DNA of 64,000 bases from positions 124,001 through 188,000 of the forward strand of contig NZ_CAMLSE010000011.1 in the NCBI RefSeq assembly GCF_946482605.1, in the 5' to 3' direction. The position numbers were made by a program, and so were the translations under genes. This stretch comes from an uncultured Dyadobacter sp. (GTDB taxonomy: Bacteria; Bacteroidota; Bacteroidia; Cytophagales; Spirosomataceae). A model generated the notes under the pieces. The model searched no databases. It was not told the DNA's origin and saw only the letters and a program-made list of their open reading frames with translations. Positions 26,613 to 37,200 of the stretch are shown here, piece after piece. Position 1 is the stretch's first letter. Every line of letters begins with the position of its first letter.

Positions 26613-27116
26613 ATGTCACAAATGGAAGGCGACGAAGACATATGCCAAAAACTTATGGAAATCACCAGGAAAATCACTGTTACACATAACCCCGCCGACG
26701 CATTCAGGTATTTCGTTTACAACCTGAATGCCTGGTGGCCGAAAGAATACACATGGTCGGCGGAAAAGCTGGTCGAAATAAGGATCGCGCCGCAGATCAA
26801 CGGGCTTTGTACGGAGATCGGGCCATTGGGTTTCCGTTGCGACTGGGGAAGGGTCATCGATTTTGAAGAAGGTCTCAGATTAAGCTTCACCTGGCAGATA
26901 AGTCCACAAAGGATTCCGGAGCCTGACTCGGACAAAGCGAGCCTGGTTACCATCCTGTTTACCAGATCCCCGTCGAACACAACAGACATCACATTAATAC
27001 ACAGTAATTTCGAAAACCACGGCGATGGCGCGGCCGAATATGCCGGAGCAATGGATTCGGAGCAGGGCTGGCCGAAAATTCTGGATGCATTTAAAGCTTA
27101 TTGTGAAAACCAATAA
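26613..27116 (+). CDS. SRPBCC/AHSA1-like domain protein
   Basis: 167 residues; residues 15 on (MEITRKITVTHNPADAFRYFVYNLNAWWPKEYTWS) begin an SRPBCC (START-like) fold, with strand-turn pattern LCTEIGPLGFRCDWGRVIDFEEGLRLSFTWQISPQ and the family's C-terminal helix (GAMDSEQGWPKILDAFKAYCE). A start at the inner Met (about 26655) is equally possible. AHSA1-like members bind hydrophobic ligands or act as small stress factors. It lies 15 bases ahead of the O-methyltransferase gene and probably shares its transcript. Confidence 0.8.
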   Translation: MSQMEGDEDICQKLMEITRKITVTHNPADAFRYFVYNLNAWWPKEYTWSAEKLVEIRIAPQINGLCTEIGPLGFRCDWGRVIDFEEGLRLSFTWQISPQRIPEPDSDKASLVTILFTRSPSNTTDITLIHSNFENHGDGAAEYAGAMDSEQGWPKILDAFKAYCENQ

Positions 27117-27131
27117 ATCATTGTCAGGATC

Positions 27132-27722
27132 ATGTTCAGCGAAATTTCAAAGGAGCTTGCAGACAGAATGCATTTGCTGGAAAAGATAGATGAGCAGGAC
27201 CGTACCGACGGAACAGCGCGGGCGCAGCGTCTCAGGCAGATCACACCGGAAACGGGCAAATTTTTATCGCTGCTCCTCGTTAATGCACCTGCCGGTGATA
27301 TCATCGAAATCGGGACGAGCGCGGGTTACTCTACGCTGTGGCTGGCCTTTGCAGCGAAGGAAACGGGCAGAAAAGTGAAAACGTACGAGGTGTCGGCAGA
27401 GAAAATCGCACTCGCCCGGGAGACGTTCCGCATTGCGAAGCTGGAAGAACATATCGAACTGGTCCACAACGATTTCCTGAAAGAAGCAGATCATCTGAAC
27501 GCCATTGCCTTTTGCTTTCTGGATGCAGAGAAAGAACTCTATCAGCCATGCTTTGATGCGATCGCCGGGAAAATCGTGCGGAATGGCTTGATAGTTGCCG
27601 ACAATGCGACCGACCATTTCCAGGCCCTGGAACCGATGATCAACCACGCGCTTGCGGATCCCAGGTTCGACTGCCTTACAGTGCCCATCGGCAACGGGGA
27701 ATTCGTCTGTCGGCGGAAATAA
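27132..27722 (+). CDS. SAM-dependent O-methyltransferase (class I, family 3-like)
   Basis: 196 residues with the SAM-binding motif DIIEIGTSAGYSTLWLA (about 56-72), acidic adenosine/ribose residue in VKTYEVSAEKIALARE, a metal-binding-like acidic stretch AFCFLDAEKELYQPCFDAI, and NGLIVADNATDHF corresponding to the family's DN motif. This is the pattern of cation-dependent O-methyltransferases of the caffeoyl-CoA/catechol type. Substrate unknown. It lies directly after the SRPBCC gene and about 100 bases ahead of the second LytS-type kinase. Confidence 0.88.
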   Translation: MFSEISKELADRMHLLEKIDEQDRTDGTARAQRLRQITPETGKFLSLLLVNAPAGDIIEIGTSAGYSTLWLAFAAKETGRKVKTYEVSAEKIALARETFRIAKLEEHIELVHNDFLKEADHLNAIAFCFLDAEKELYQPCFDAIAGKIVRNGLIVADNATDHFQALEPMINHALADPRFDCLTVPIGNGEFVCRRK

Positions 27723-27774
27723 GGAGCAGTGCCTGTCTTTCCGTAAGGCTATCATGTCGTTGGTCGAAATTCGC

Positions 27775-27805
27775 CGGACAGAATTTTTGCAATCCGCTAT
27801 CTTGC
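27775..27805 (+). promoter_or_regulatory. Candidate control elements ahead of the second LytS kinase
   Basis: CGGACAGAATTT (27775-27786) is identical to 408-419 in the dyad ahead of the FtsX-like permease. TATCTTGC (27798-27805) resembles a -7 element and recurs exactly ahead of the beta-lactamase gene. The -33 element is not evident. Confidence 0.3.
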
Positions 27806-27821
27806 GGGTTTCACCGGCAGC

Positions 27822-28874
27822 ATGGCACTTTTCCGTTCACCAGCGCATTATTTCCAGTTCAAGAGGCTGCTGCGGCACCTGTTGTTCTGGATTGCCTATT
27901 ATTTGTACGACGGCCCGATCTCCTCCATTATCGAGGCCGATCCGCTGTCCCGGATCGTGATCGCCGCCATTGCAATGCCGGTCAAGATCGCGGCTACGTA
28001 CTTTACACTCTATCTGATGTCCAGCGTCTATCATGATAAAGCCAGGCCGGTCAGGTTTTACGCCTATTTGTTTGCGTCCATCATTTTCTTTGGATTCATC
28101 CAGCGGGCCGTCAGTTACAGCATGATTTACCCCACCTATTATCCCCAGGCGCTCAACGTGCCGGTTTGGTATTTGCCCAAAGTGATCATCGAAACGTTCG
28201 GCGTCTATTCGGTCGTCGCCATTGTGGTCGTGCTGCATGTTGGAAAGCAGTGGTATTACAGTCAGCAGGAGAAGCAGCAATTGAAAAATGACAAACTCGA
28301 AGCGGAACTGAAATTGCTGAAAGCCCAGATTCACCCGCATTTTCTGTTTAATACACTCAATAACCTGTATTCCCTCACCGTAACCCGGTCGGAGAAGGCG
28401 CCCGAAATTGTCTACAAACTATCCGGACTGCTGAGTTACATGCTTCACGACAGCAATAAGGACATTGTGCCGCTGCAAAAGGAAATCGATTACATCGAGC
28501 ATTACATTACCCTGGAAAAGATCCGTTATGAAGACCGGCTGGACGTGTCGCTGAATGTTTTTAATGACATTCAACAGATCGACATTGCCCCATTGCTGAT
28601 CCTTCCTTTTGTGGAAAACAGTTTCAAACACGGCTTCGGCAATGATATTGGTAAAGTTTGGGTCAATATTGATATTCTTGTGAATAATAACCAGCTCATT
28701 ATCAAAGTCGAAAACAGTAAAAGCCAAACTACTCCGGCTTACACAAACGAGGCATTGGGCGGTATCGGGCTGGTGAATGTCAGAAAACGCCTGGAACTGA
28801 TCTATAAAGACCGTTATGATCTCAGTATCATGGATGAGGAGACTTATCTGGTCATTTTAAAAATCAAAATGTAA
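27822..28874 (+). CDS. LytS-type sensor histidine kinase
   Basis: 350 residues. Four membrane segments (about 18-30, 45-70, 80-100, 118-140) form the N-terminal sensor, followed by a coiled-coil helix (QQEKQQLKNDKLEAELKLLKAQ) that leads into the phosphorylation motif HPHFLFNTLNNLYSL (His173). The ATPase half has LPFVENSFKHGFG and GGIGLVNVRKRLELIY. The PF06580 family signals to LytTR regulators, and its partner begins 6 bases after the stop. The kinase resembles the one at 54731 more than the one at 48232. Nothing in the sensor region indicates the signal. Confidence 0.95.
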   Translation: MALFRSPAHYFQFKRLLRHLLFWIAYYLYDGPISSIIEADPLSRIVIAAIAMPVKIAATYFTLYLMSSVYHDKARPVRFYAYLFASIIFFGFIQRAVSYSMIYPTYYPQALNVPVWYLPKVIIETFGVYSVVAIVVVLHVGKQWYYSQQEKQQLKNDKLEAELKLLKAQIHPHFLFNTLNNLYSLTVTRSEKAPEIVYKLSGLLSYMLHDSNKDIVPLQKEIDYIEHYITLEKIRYEDRLDVSLNVFNDIQQIDIAPLLILPFVENSFKHGFGNDIGKVWVNIDILVNNNQLIIKVENSKSQTTPAYTNEALGGIGLVNVRKRLELIYKDRYDLSIMDEETYLVILKIKM

Positions 28875-28880
28875 ACCAAT

Positions 28881-29606
28881 ATGAACTGCCTGGTAATCGA
28901 CGACGAGCCGCTGGCGACCGAGCTGATCGTATCCTACATTGAGCGGGTGGACGGGCTTCATCTCGCAAAATGCTGCTCCAATGCCGTAGAGGCACTTACC
29001 TATCTCCATCATACGCCGGCAGACTTGCTTTTCCTCGACATTCAGATGCCCAAGATCACCGGCATAGACCTCATCAAGTCGCTGCCTGTCAAGACCAGGG
29101 TCATTTTCACAACCGCCTATCGCGACTACGCCATTGAAGCCTTCGATCTGGATGTGGTTGACTACCTTTTAAAACCGATCACTTTTGAAAGATTTTTCAA
29201 AGCCATCAGCAAAGTGTACGGCTTCAAAGAACCTGCATTTCAGTCGGGCACGGACTATAAAGTGCTGCACGACTTCAATGAATCTTACATTTACCTGCGC
29301 GCGGAGCGAGAGATGGTCAAGGTTTTTTTGAAGGATATTTTATATATCGAAAGCCTGCGCGATTATGTCCGGGTCAAGACCACAACCGGCCAGATCATTT
29401 CCTACAACAAAATCAGCTATCTGGAACAAAAGCTTCCCGAAACCAAATTCAGGCGCGTGCACCGTTCCTACATCGTCCCGCTCGATCAGATTGTAACCTT
29501 CACCCCGCAAAGCATTAAAGTAGGTGATTTCTCCATCCCCATCGGGCGGAACTACAAGAACGAAACCCTGAAAGCGCTTACCAGGCACGATATCATGCAT
29601 TCCTGA
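28881..29606 (+). CDS. LytTR family response regulator
   Basis: 241 residues: receiver domain with VIDDEP (acidic pocket), Asp53 in FLDIQMPKITG, FTTAYRDYAIEAF and DYLLKPITFERF, followed by the LytTR domain (VFLKDILYIESLRDYVRVKT; RRVHRSYIVPLDQIVTF; IPIGRNYKNET). Partner of the kinase immediately upstream. The next genes on the same strand are the molybdenum hydroxylase subunits, 157 bases downstream, which makes them possible targets, but the intervening gap contains a palindrome and may be an independent promoter. Confidence 0.96.
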   Translation: MNCLVIDDEPLATELIVSYIERVDGLHLAKCCSNAVEALTYLHHTPADLLFLDIQMPKITGIDLIKSLPVKTRVIFTTAYRDYAIEAFDLDVVDYLLKPITFERFFKAISKVYGFKEPAFQSGTDYKVLHDFNESYIYLRAEREMVKVFLKDILYIESLRDYVRVKTTTGQIISYNKISYLEQKLPETKFRRVHRSYIVPLDQIVTFTPQSIKVGDFSIPIGRNYKNETLKALTRHDIMHS

Positions 29607-29635
29607 TCGCATTTCGCACCTTGCCGTCAATCCCG

Positions 29636-29650
29636 ACAAACGCCGTTTGT
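29636..29650. promoter_or_regulatory. Palindrome ACAAACG-C-CGTTTGT
   Basis: A perfect 7+1+7 palindrome in the gap between the LytTR gene (ends 29606) and the iron-sulfur subunit gene (starts 29763). It is the kind of compact dyad bound by dimeric repressors, but its centre also allows a tight hairpin. Regulatory role inferred. Confidence 0.35.
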
Positions 29651-29762
29651 AGGGTAAAGCCATTGTCTGTCGCAGGAAACGAAACGCTGGTCCAATTGCC
29701 CGGTTTTTCATGCCCTTTTCGCATTGATTTGCATAAAAAACACCGCACGCCCGTGCGTAACT

Positions 29763-30233
<471 letters not shown>

Positions 30234-30244
30234 CCCTGAGAACC

Positions 30245-32452
30245 ATGCAAAGACGAAAGTTTCTCCGTTCGGCAGGCATTGCCGGCGGCGCCCTCCTATT
30301 GACCTTCCGCCAGCTGACGGCCGGCTCATGGCAGGGAAAGCTGATTACGCCGGGCGAGGCAGCGCTGGGCGATTTTGTCCGGATTGACGTTAATGGAGCT
30401 GTTTTGTTCCAATTTGTCAAACATGAAATGGGGCAAGGCGTCGCCACGGCGATGGCGCAGATCCTGGCCGAAGAGCTGTGTGCGGATTGGGAAAAAGTCA
30501 GGATCGACTTTCCCGATGCCGATATGCAACGCTATCAGAATGACCGGAACGGGGGACATGACACCGGCGGAAGCTGTACGATCACCTATCAATGGGACCT
30601 GCTGCGGACAGCGGGCGCGACCGTGAAGCAAATGCTCATCGCTGCCGCAGCCAGGCAATGGAACACGTCACAGGAGAACTGTTATGCAGAGAGCCACTTT
30701 GTATTTCAAAAAGGCTCCTCCAAGAAGCTTGCTTTCGGCGCACTTGCACCCTTTGCTGCCACCATGCCCGTTCCGCGGGAAATCAAATTGAAGAATGCTG
30801 CTGACTACCAGCTCATCGGGAAGTCGAAACCAGCCAAGCTTACACCAAAAATCGTAACCGGCGAACTCAAATATGGGATGGATGTTAAGGTGCCTGGGAT
30901 GCTTTATGCGGTTATTGCGCGTTGTCCGGTTTTTAAAGGGAAACTAAAATCCTTTGATGCTGCCGAGGCTATGAAAGTAGCGGGAGCCAGAACCGTTTTC
31001 AGCACCCGGCCCATTGCCGGCTTGCAGTTGCATGCGCCTTATATGCCTTACGACATCCGCGAGGGCGTGGCGGTCGTCGCGGACTCGTTCTGGGCAGCCA
31101 AACAAATGCAGGCAAAGCTCAGCATTGAATGGGACGATGGACCCAACGGAAGTCTGAGCTCGCCGGATTTTGAAGCAATGGCATGGAACCGTGCTACGCA
31201 CAAGACCGATCCGACAGGTTTTACCGGGAATGAAAATGCGGTGGCTGACCTGGGACACGTCCGAAAAACGCTGCGTGCTTCCTACATTTTCCCGCAGCAG
31301 CTGCATTCGTGCATGGAACCGCTCAACTGCACTGCGCACGTACGCGAAGACGGATGCGAGCTATGGATCGGATCGCAGGCACCGCACCTGATAGACAGCG
31401 AAATACGGCGTATTTTCGGATTCAGCCAGGAAAAGATCAGGATGCATCTCTTCCCGTCCGGCGGCGGTTTTGGAAGGCGCTATTACCCGGATATGGCGGT
31501 GGAAGCGGCTTTCATTTCCAGGGAGGCGGGAAATGTTCCGGTCAAGATGATCTGGACCCGTGAAGACGATCATCAGGCAAATCTGGCACACCTTTTTCAG
31601 CATATGGAGTACCAGGCCGCATTGGATAAGGACAACAATATGTACGCATGGTATGAAAAGGAGATCAGGACTTACACCTGGGCAGCCAAATATATGGACC
31701 CAAAACTGCCGTCGATGGCCTATGTGATCCCGAATGTGCGCTATGATTTTGAAGATATGATCCCGCAGGAACTGGTGCATTCTTCGGCCTGGCGCGGCGT
31801 GGACGGCCACGGGCGTTTTTATGGCGAATGCTTCCTGGACGAAGTTGCTGCCGAGCTGAAAAGAGACCCGCTCGAATTCCGCCTGTCGCTCCTGCAAGGC
31901 GGAAGAGACACCTTTGTCGGAGACGCGATTCCGGTTCATGGGTCGAGGATTTTGCGGGTGTTGAAACTCGCTGCGGAAAAAGCGGAATGGGGCAAACCGT
32001 TGCCGACCGGCCGGGGCAAGGGCATTGCCGTAAGTACATTTGGATACAGCTACTGTGCAGTCGTCGCCGACGTCACCATGCAGAATAACAAATTGACCAT
32101 CAATAAAATGACCATCGCAATCGACTGTGGAAAAGTGATTAACCCCTCGGGCGTCGAGCAACAGATGATAGGTGGGATCGTATGGAGCCTTACGGCACTG
32201 TTCTACGGCGGGCTCCCGATCAAAAATGGCCGGGCCGTTCATACCAATTTTCATGAAAACAAATTGCTGCGCATGAATGAATGCCCGCCCATGGAAGTAC
32301 ATTTTGTTGATACCCAGGAAGAAAGGCCTGGCGGGATCGGCGAGGTATCCAGTCCGCTGGGCGTTCCCGCGGTATTGAACGCCATCTTCGCAGCCAGCGG
32401 ACGGAGAATCCGGAAGGTGCCCCTGGAAACACAGGGAATCAGTCCGGCTTAG
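30245..32452 (+). CDS. Molybdenum hydroxylase large subunit (IorB-like), Tat-exported
   Basis: 735 residues. The N-terminus MQRRKFLRSAGIAGGALLL has a twin-arginine signal, so the holoenzyme folds in the cytoplasm with its cofactor and works in the periplasm. The molybdopterin-binding domain shows MGQGVATAMAQILAEEL, PSGGGFGRRYYPD and, near the C-terminus, GGIGEVSSPLG whose Glu is the expected catalytic base. IorB-type enzymes oxidise aldehydes or N-heterocycles; the substrate cannot be read. It forms one unit with the iron-sulfur subunit. XdhC-like and MobA-like maturation genes are not in the window. Confidence 0.93.
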   Translation: MQRRKFLRSAGIAGGALLLTFRQLTAGSWQGKLITPGEAALGDFVRIDVNGAVLFQFVKHEMGQGVATAMAQILAEELCADWEKVRIDFPDADMQRYQNDRNGGHDTGGSCTITYQWDLLRTAGATVKQMLIAAAARQWNTSQENCYAESHFVFQKGSSKKLAFGALAPFAATMPVPREIKLKNAADYQLIGKSKPAKLTPKIVTGELKYGMDVKVPGMLYAVIARCPVFKGKLKSFDAAEAMKVAGARTVFSTRPIAGLQLHAPYMPYDIREGVAVVADSFWAAKQMQAKLSIEWDDGPNGSLSSPDFEAMAWNRATHKTDPTGFTGNENAVADLGHVRKTLRASYIFPQQLHSCMEPLNCTAHVREDGCELWIGSQAPHLIDSEIRRIFGFSQEKIRMHLFPSGGGFGRRYYPDMAVEAAFISREAGNVPVKMIWTREDDHQANLAHLFQHMEYQAALDKDNNMYAWYEKEIRTYTWAAKYMDPKLPSMAYVIPNVRYDFEDMIPQELVHSSAWRGVDGHGRFYGECFLDEVAAELKRDPLEFRLSLLQGGRDTFVGDAIPVHGSRILRVLKLAAEKAEWGKPLPTGRGKGIAVSTFGYSYCAVVADVTMQNNKLTINKMTIAIDCGKVINPSGVEQQMIGGIVWSLTALFYGGLPIKNGRAVHTNFHENKLLRMNECPPMEVHFVDTQEERPGGIGEVSSPLGVPAVLNAIFAASGRRIRKVPLETQGISPA

Positions 32453-32555
32453 ACCCGCGGCCGATGCAAATTCCAAATCCGGGTGGAAACCTGGAATTGA
32501 TCCCGGCCACAGACTGTTGGCTAATTAGGAATGAAATATAAATAACTGAAATAGC

Positions 32556-33047
32556 ATGAGCAGAACACACAAGTACGCGGCAACGACCCGGTGGACCGGC
32601 AACAGAGGCACCGGAACAGCCGCTTATCACGCCTACGGACGGGAATATGTGATCGAAATCGAAAACAAAGCAGTGATTCATGGCTCCTCCGATCCTGCTT
32701 TCAGGGGCGATCGCACCAAACACAATCCGGAAGAGTTGCTGTTATCCTCATTGTCATCCTGTCACATGCTGTGGTACCTGCATTTGTGCTCGGAGGCGTC
32801 GGTGAGGGTGGTCGGCTACGAGGACAAGGCTTCGGGGATCATGCTGGAAACAGAAGACGGCGGCGGCAGGTTTTCGGAGGTGACGCTCTGCCCCGTAGTG
32901 AGCGTATCCGATCAGTCGATGGTCGACGAAGCGATGCGTTTACATGCGGAAGCCAATAAATTGTGTTTCATTGCCAACTCGGTCAATTTCCCCGTCCTGC
33001 ACCGGCCCATCGTACAAGTGGCAGGCTCGCTCCCATTAGCAGATTAG
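32556..33047 (+). CDS. OsmC-family peroxidase-like protein
   Basis: 163 residues with the reactive cysteine pair of the OsmC/Ohr fold: Cys69 in LLLSSLSSCHMLWYLHLC and Cys137 in ANKLCFIANSVN. Glu59/Glu60 (PEELLL) and the preceding arginines are positioned as in family members. OsmC/Ohr proteins reduce organic hydroperoxides with thiol help. The gene lies 100 bases after the molybdenum hydroxylase and 10 bases before an ECF41-type sigma gene, so it is the closest candidate to be under that sigma factor's control. Confidence 0.93.
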   Translation: MSRTHKYAATTRWTGNRGTGTAAYHAYGREYVIEIENKAVIHGSSDPAFRGDRTKHNPEELLLSSLSSCHMLWYLHLCSEASVRVVGYEDKASGIMLETEDGGGRFSEVTLCPVVSVSDQSMVDEAMRLHAEANKLCFIANSVNFPVLHRPIVQVAGSLPLAD

Positions 33048-33057
33048 CATTGACGAT

Positions 33058-33909
33058 ATGAAAGACGCATTGCCGGCATACAAGTCCTACCTGTTTTCGG
33101 TGGCTTATAATATCATGGGCCAGATTGAAGAAGCCGAAGATGTGGTCCAGGATTGCTTCGAGGACATTTTAAGTACTCCCGACAAAGAAGTGCATAACGA
33201 GAAAGCCTATCTGACCCGGGTTGTCGCCAATAAGTCCATTGACCGTTTGAAAAAACTCAAAAAGGACCGCGAGCGGTATCCGGGCACATGGCTGCCCGAG
33301 CCTTACCTGCAACCGGAATTGCCGGCCGTCGGTGAAGAGCGGATCGATATACTTTCTTACGGTTTGATGAGTCTGATCGAACAGCTAAACCCGGTTGAAA
33401 GGGCTGTTTTTGTACTCAGAGAGGCCTTTGACTATCCTTACGCGTCGCTATCGGAAATCGTGCAGACCAGCGAAGCCAATTGCCGGAAAATCCTTTCAAG
33501 GGCACGCAGGAAAATCAAATCCGAAAACTTACGACAAACCGACGCAACGACACATAGAAAGCTGCTCGATGCGTTTCTCCGGGCACATCAGCAAGGCGAT
33601 ATCAGATCGCTTGCATTGCTCCTGAAAGAGGATATTACCGTCTATTCGGACGGCGGAGGCAAGGCAGCGGCCGCATTGACGCCAATTACAGGATCGGGCC
33701 CCGTTTTACGATTACTGGAAGGGATAGCACGCAAGGAAAGCGTCCAGGCACAGAGCGTCCGCGTATTGCGCGTCAATGCCCGGCCCGGACTCGTATTTCT
33801 TTCAGGTCAAAAGCCTGAGACTATTTTTTGTTTTGACGCCGACGACCTGGCCTTCTCCAAATTGTACATCATCCGCAACCCGGATAAGCTCGCCGTTTCT
33901 ATCCTTTAA
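33058..33909 (+). CDS. ECF41-type sigma factor with fused C-terminal regulatory domain
   Basis: 283 residues. Sigma regions 2 (VAYNIMGQIEEAEDVVQDCF) and 4 (LNPVERAVFVLREAFDYPYASLSEIVQTSEANCRKILSRARRKI) are followed by a SnoaL-like C-terminal domain (about 165-283). The three signatures of the ECF41 group are all visible: WLPEP at 78-82 in the linker, DGGGK at 198-202, and NPDKL at 274-278. ECF41 sigma factors have no separate anti-sigma factor: the extension sets the activity. Known ECF41 genes lie beside carboxymuconolactone decarboxylases, oxidoreductases or epimerases; here the neighbour is OsmC, 10 bases upstream. It should drive its own operon. Confidence 0.93.
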   Translation: MKDALPAYKSYLFSVAYNIMGQIEEAEDVVQDCFEDILSTPDKEVHNEKAYLTRVVANKSIDRLKKLKKDRERYPGTWLPEPYLQPELPAVGEERIDILSYGLMSLIEQLNPVERAVFVLREAFDYPYASLSEIVQTSEANCRKILSRARRKIKSENLRQTDATTHRKLLDAFLRAHQQGDIRSLALLLKEDITVYSDGGGKAAAALTPITGSGPVLRLLEGIARKESVQAQSVRVLRVNARPGLVFLSGQKPETIFCFDADDLAFSKLYIIRNPDKLAVSIL

Positions 33910-34248
33910 GGCATCCTATCTCCAAAGCAGGAAAATTTACTGCCAGATTAAAAAAGGGCAGTAATTTTTATCCCAAAGTGTGTACGCACACATTTTGTCT
34001 ATACATTGTAATCAAACCCCCTCACATACAGTTGCAACTAACTGAAATGAAGCTACCTATCGATAGCTGCTCATTTCGGATAAAACCTTTTTGTCAAACC
34101 CTAAACCATTTTGCATGAAATAAAGAACGAGAGCAACCAAAGAAAGTTTCGGTCCCGCCTGCGTAGTTCCCTTCAAGGGTTCAATTACACTGCTCATTTC
34201 AACTAAACTCTTACGAACATTAGACTCACTCAACTCAATTTTCCTGAA
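33910..34248. other. Leader region of the second SusC/SusD operon
   Basis: 339 bases ahead of the SusC gene. The early part (33980-34010) holds a short GTGTG-N4-CACAC dyad (33979-33992) and an AT-rich run; the later part has no gene-like frame. The short symmetrical element CCCTT-C-AAGGG lies at about 34171-34181. Promoter elements could not be assigned with confidence. Confidence 0.3.
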
Positions 34249-37200
34249 ATGAAAGATCTATACAAACAGTTTTTGCGGTTCTCATTTATTACAGCGTTTG
34301 GCCTGTCCGTGAGCTTACAGGCTTCGCTGGCTGCTGTCCCTGGGGGGACTGAAAAGAGGGATGCAAACGGCGCATCGAAGCAGCTGGATTACACGGTAAC
34401 CGGAAAGGTGGTTTCCACCGATAAGGAGGGGCTTCCGGGTGTCAGCATTATCGAAAAAGGCACCAACAAGGGAACCACGACCGATGCCGACGGAACGTTC
34501 AGCATCAACCTCACAAACCAGGGCACCACGCTCATTTTCAGCTTTATAGGCTACGCTACCAAAGAAGTGATGGTGGACGGGGCTACGAACCTGAATGTGA
34601 TCCTCGAAGCCGACGTGAGGGGTTTGGACGAGGTTGTAGTGGTAGGTTATTCGGCCAAAAAAGTGCGCTACCTGTCGAGTGCCGTCTCGACGATCAGCAG
34701 TAAAAAACTCCGGGATGTAACCTCCAACGAACTTCCAAACCTGTTGCAGGGAAAGGCGCCGGGCGTGGTGGTCTCTACGGGTTCCGGCGATCCTACAAGC
34801 GCCGCCAGGGTGGTGATCCGCGGCTCCGGTACCATCTCGGCGGGAAGTTCACCTTTGTACGTGGTCGACGGTAATATCGACGGTACTTACAATCCGGTGG
34901 ATGTGGAGAGTGTTACGGTGCTGAAAGACGTGGCGGCCACTGGTTTGTACGGTTCACGTGCCGCAAATGGCGTGATTATCGTCAATACAAAGATGGGGAA
35001 GGCCGGCAAAACTGAAATCAACTTCAACAACACATTTGGCTTTGCCGAGGCTACCATGGGCAAGTTCCGAATGATGAATGCCCAGGAATTGTATGATTTT
35101 CAAAGCACTTTCTATCCAAGGGAGGCTTCTGTTTTAAACCGCAACACCAATTGGTGGAACGAGGCTTTCCGGACTGCATTTGTCAACAACCATAATATTT
35201 CGCTTTCGGGAGGCTCCGACAAGACTACTTTTTATGTTTCCGGCAACTATTACAAGGAGCAGGGTACCGTGGTCGAGAACGACAAGACCGGCTATAACTT
35301 CCGGACCAACCTGAAATCTCAACTGACCAAACGGCTGACCGGCGCCGTACTCTTCAATGCGCAGTACACAAGGGATAATTACCAGAACAGCAACACGTTG
35401 TATGACGCCTACGTGAATCTACCCTTCGATCCCGCATACGAAAACGGGGCACCGACAGACGGGCGCTCCTACCCGAACTGGCTGGGCCGCGACCGGGAAA
35501 ACTTCCTGCATTCGATCCAGTATAACTTCGCCAATGCCAAAAGCCTCAGAACCAGCCTGGATGTGAACCTGGATTACGATCTGACAGACAAAATCACGTT
35601 GTCGAGCTACAACCGGGCGGTCTTCGGAAACGGGTCGGGTGCCACTTACTATGACAGGCGCACCAAACAGGGCGGCGCGAATGGCGGCGAACTTTACAAT
35701 AACAACGACAACAATTACCGCTTGCTGACTTCCAACCGTGTGCGTTATGCCGAAGAATTTGGAAAGCATAACCTGACGGTATTGGGGGTGGCGGAAGCGG
35801 AAACATCTTTCAGTGAGGCAAAAACCGTGTCCGGAAAAGGCTTGCCGGCGGGGCAGGATGTGTTGTCGGTTGCAACGGATATCCTGGTCTCGCCAACGGG
35901 ATCCAGCCAGCAGGTTGCGTTCCGCAAGTTCCTCGGCCAGGCCGATTACAATTATGACAACCGTTACTTTCTGGTAGCATCGCTGGTCAATGAATTCTCT
36001 TCGCTGTTTGGCAAAAACAATTCGAGTGCCAACTTCTATCAGTTTGGTGCTTCCTGGGTACTTAGCAATGAAAATTTCCTGAAAGACAACAAGATATTGA
36101 CTTTTGCAAAGCTGCGTTTGAGCCACGGAACCGTCGGAAATGCTGCTATTCCCAACTTTGCATCATTGGGGCTCTACACCATTTCACAAGATGCCAGCTA
36201 CGCCGGCATCCCGGGTGCTTCTCCTTTTCAAAAAGGGAATCCCGACCTGACCTGGGAAAAAATCAAATCGTCGAACCTGGGAGTCGATATCAGTCTGTGG
36301 GGCCGGGTTGACGTTGCTCTGGACATTTATAACAAGAAATCCGAAGATCTGCTTTATCAAAAACCATTGACGGCCACCACCGGTTACAGCTATGTTTGGG
36401 TAAATGCGGGTTCGGTGCGCAACAGGGGCCTCGAATTCAGTGTGACTTCCAATAATCTGACCGGTAAGCAGCTGACCTGGGAAACCAGTTTGAATATGGC
36501 TTTCAACCGCAACAAAATTCTTGAACTGAGTGGCGGCGCAGCTACTTTCCGTCCGGGCAATCGCCTTCCGCTGGCAGCGGGACACGACATGGGTGAATTC
36601 AATCTGCCGATATGGGCGGGTGTAAATCCCGAAAACGGCGATCCGCAATGGGAGAAGGTGGTTACTGATGCCAATGGCAATGTGACCAGGGAGCTGACCA
36701 ATTCATACAGTTCTGTCCAAACGGCCCAGTCGCGTCAGTTCACAGGCAAGTCTACCAACCCTACATTCACTGGCGGGATCACCAACACATTGTCTTACAA
36801 AGGGCTTACATTCTCGGCGTTCTTCAATTTTGTATCCGGTAACTGGGTATACAATGAAAGCCGCTTTTATTTCGACAACGACGGTCTGTACGAAAGCTAC
36901 AACAACATGGTCCTGCCCAAAAAATGGTCGCGCTGGGCCAAGCCTGGTGATATCGCAACGCATCCGAAACCGATCGTGGGCGGTAACAAAGATTCCAATC
37001 AATCTTCGTCGCGTTACCTCGAAGACGGCAGCTTTATCCGCCTGCGCAACGTTCGCCTGGGCTACGACATCCCGCTTACTGCGATCAAGCGCATCGGGTT
37101 CTCCCGTGCCAACATTTTCGTGAGTGCGGATAACCTTTGGACAGGTACCAAATTCACCGGTCCGGACCCTGAATCCTCCATGTCTTTTGAAGATACACCC

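Noticed and set aside
31361..32476. 371-codon minus-strand frame within the molybdenum hydroxylase large subunit
   Set aside because: Complementary to conserved catalytic regions; no recognisable domain, so a shadow despite its length.
35419..36126. 235-codon minus-strand frame opposite the second SusC gene
   Set aside because: Antisense shadow of the barrel region.
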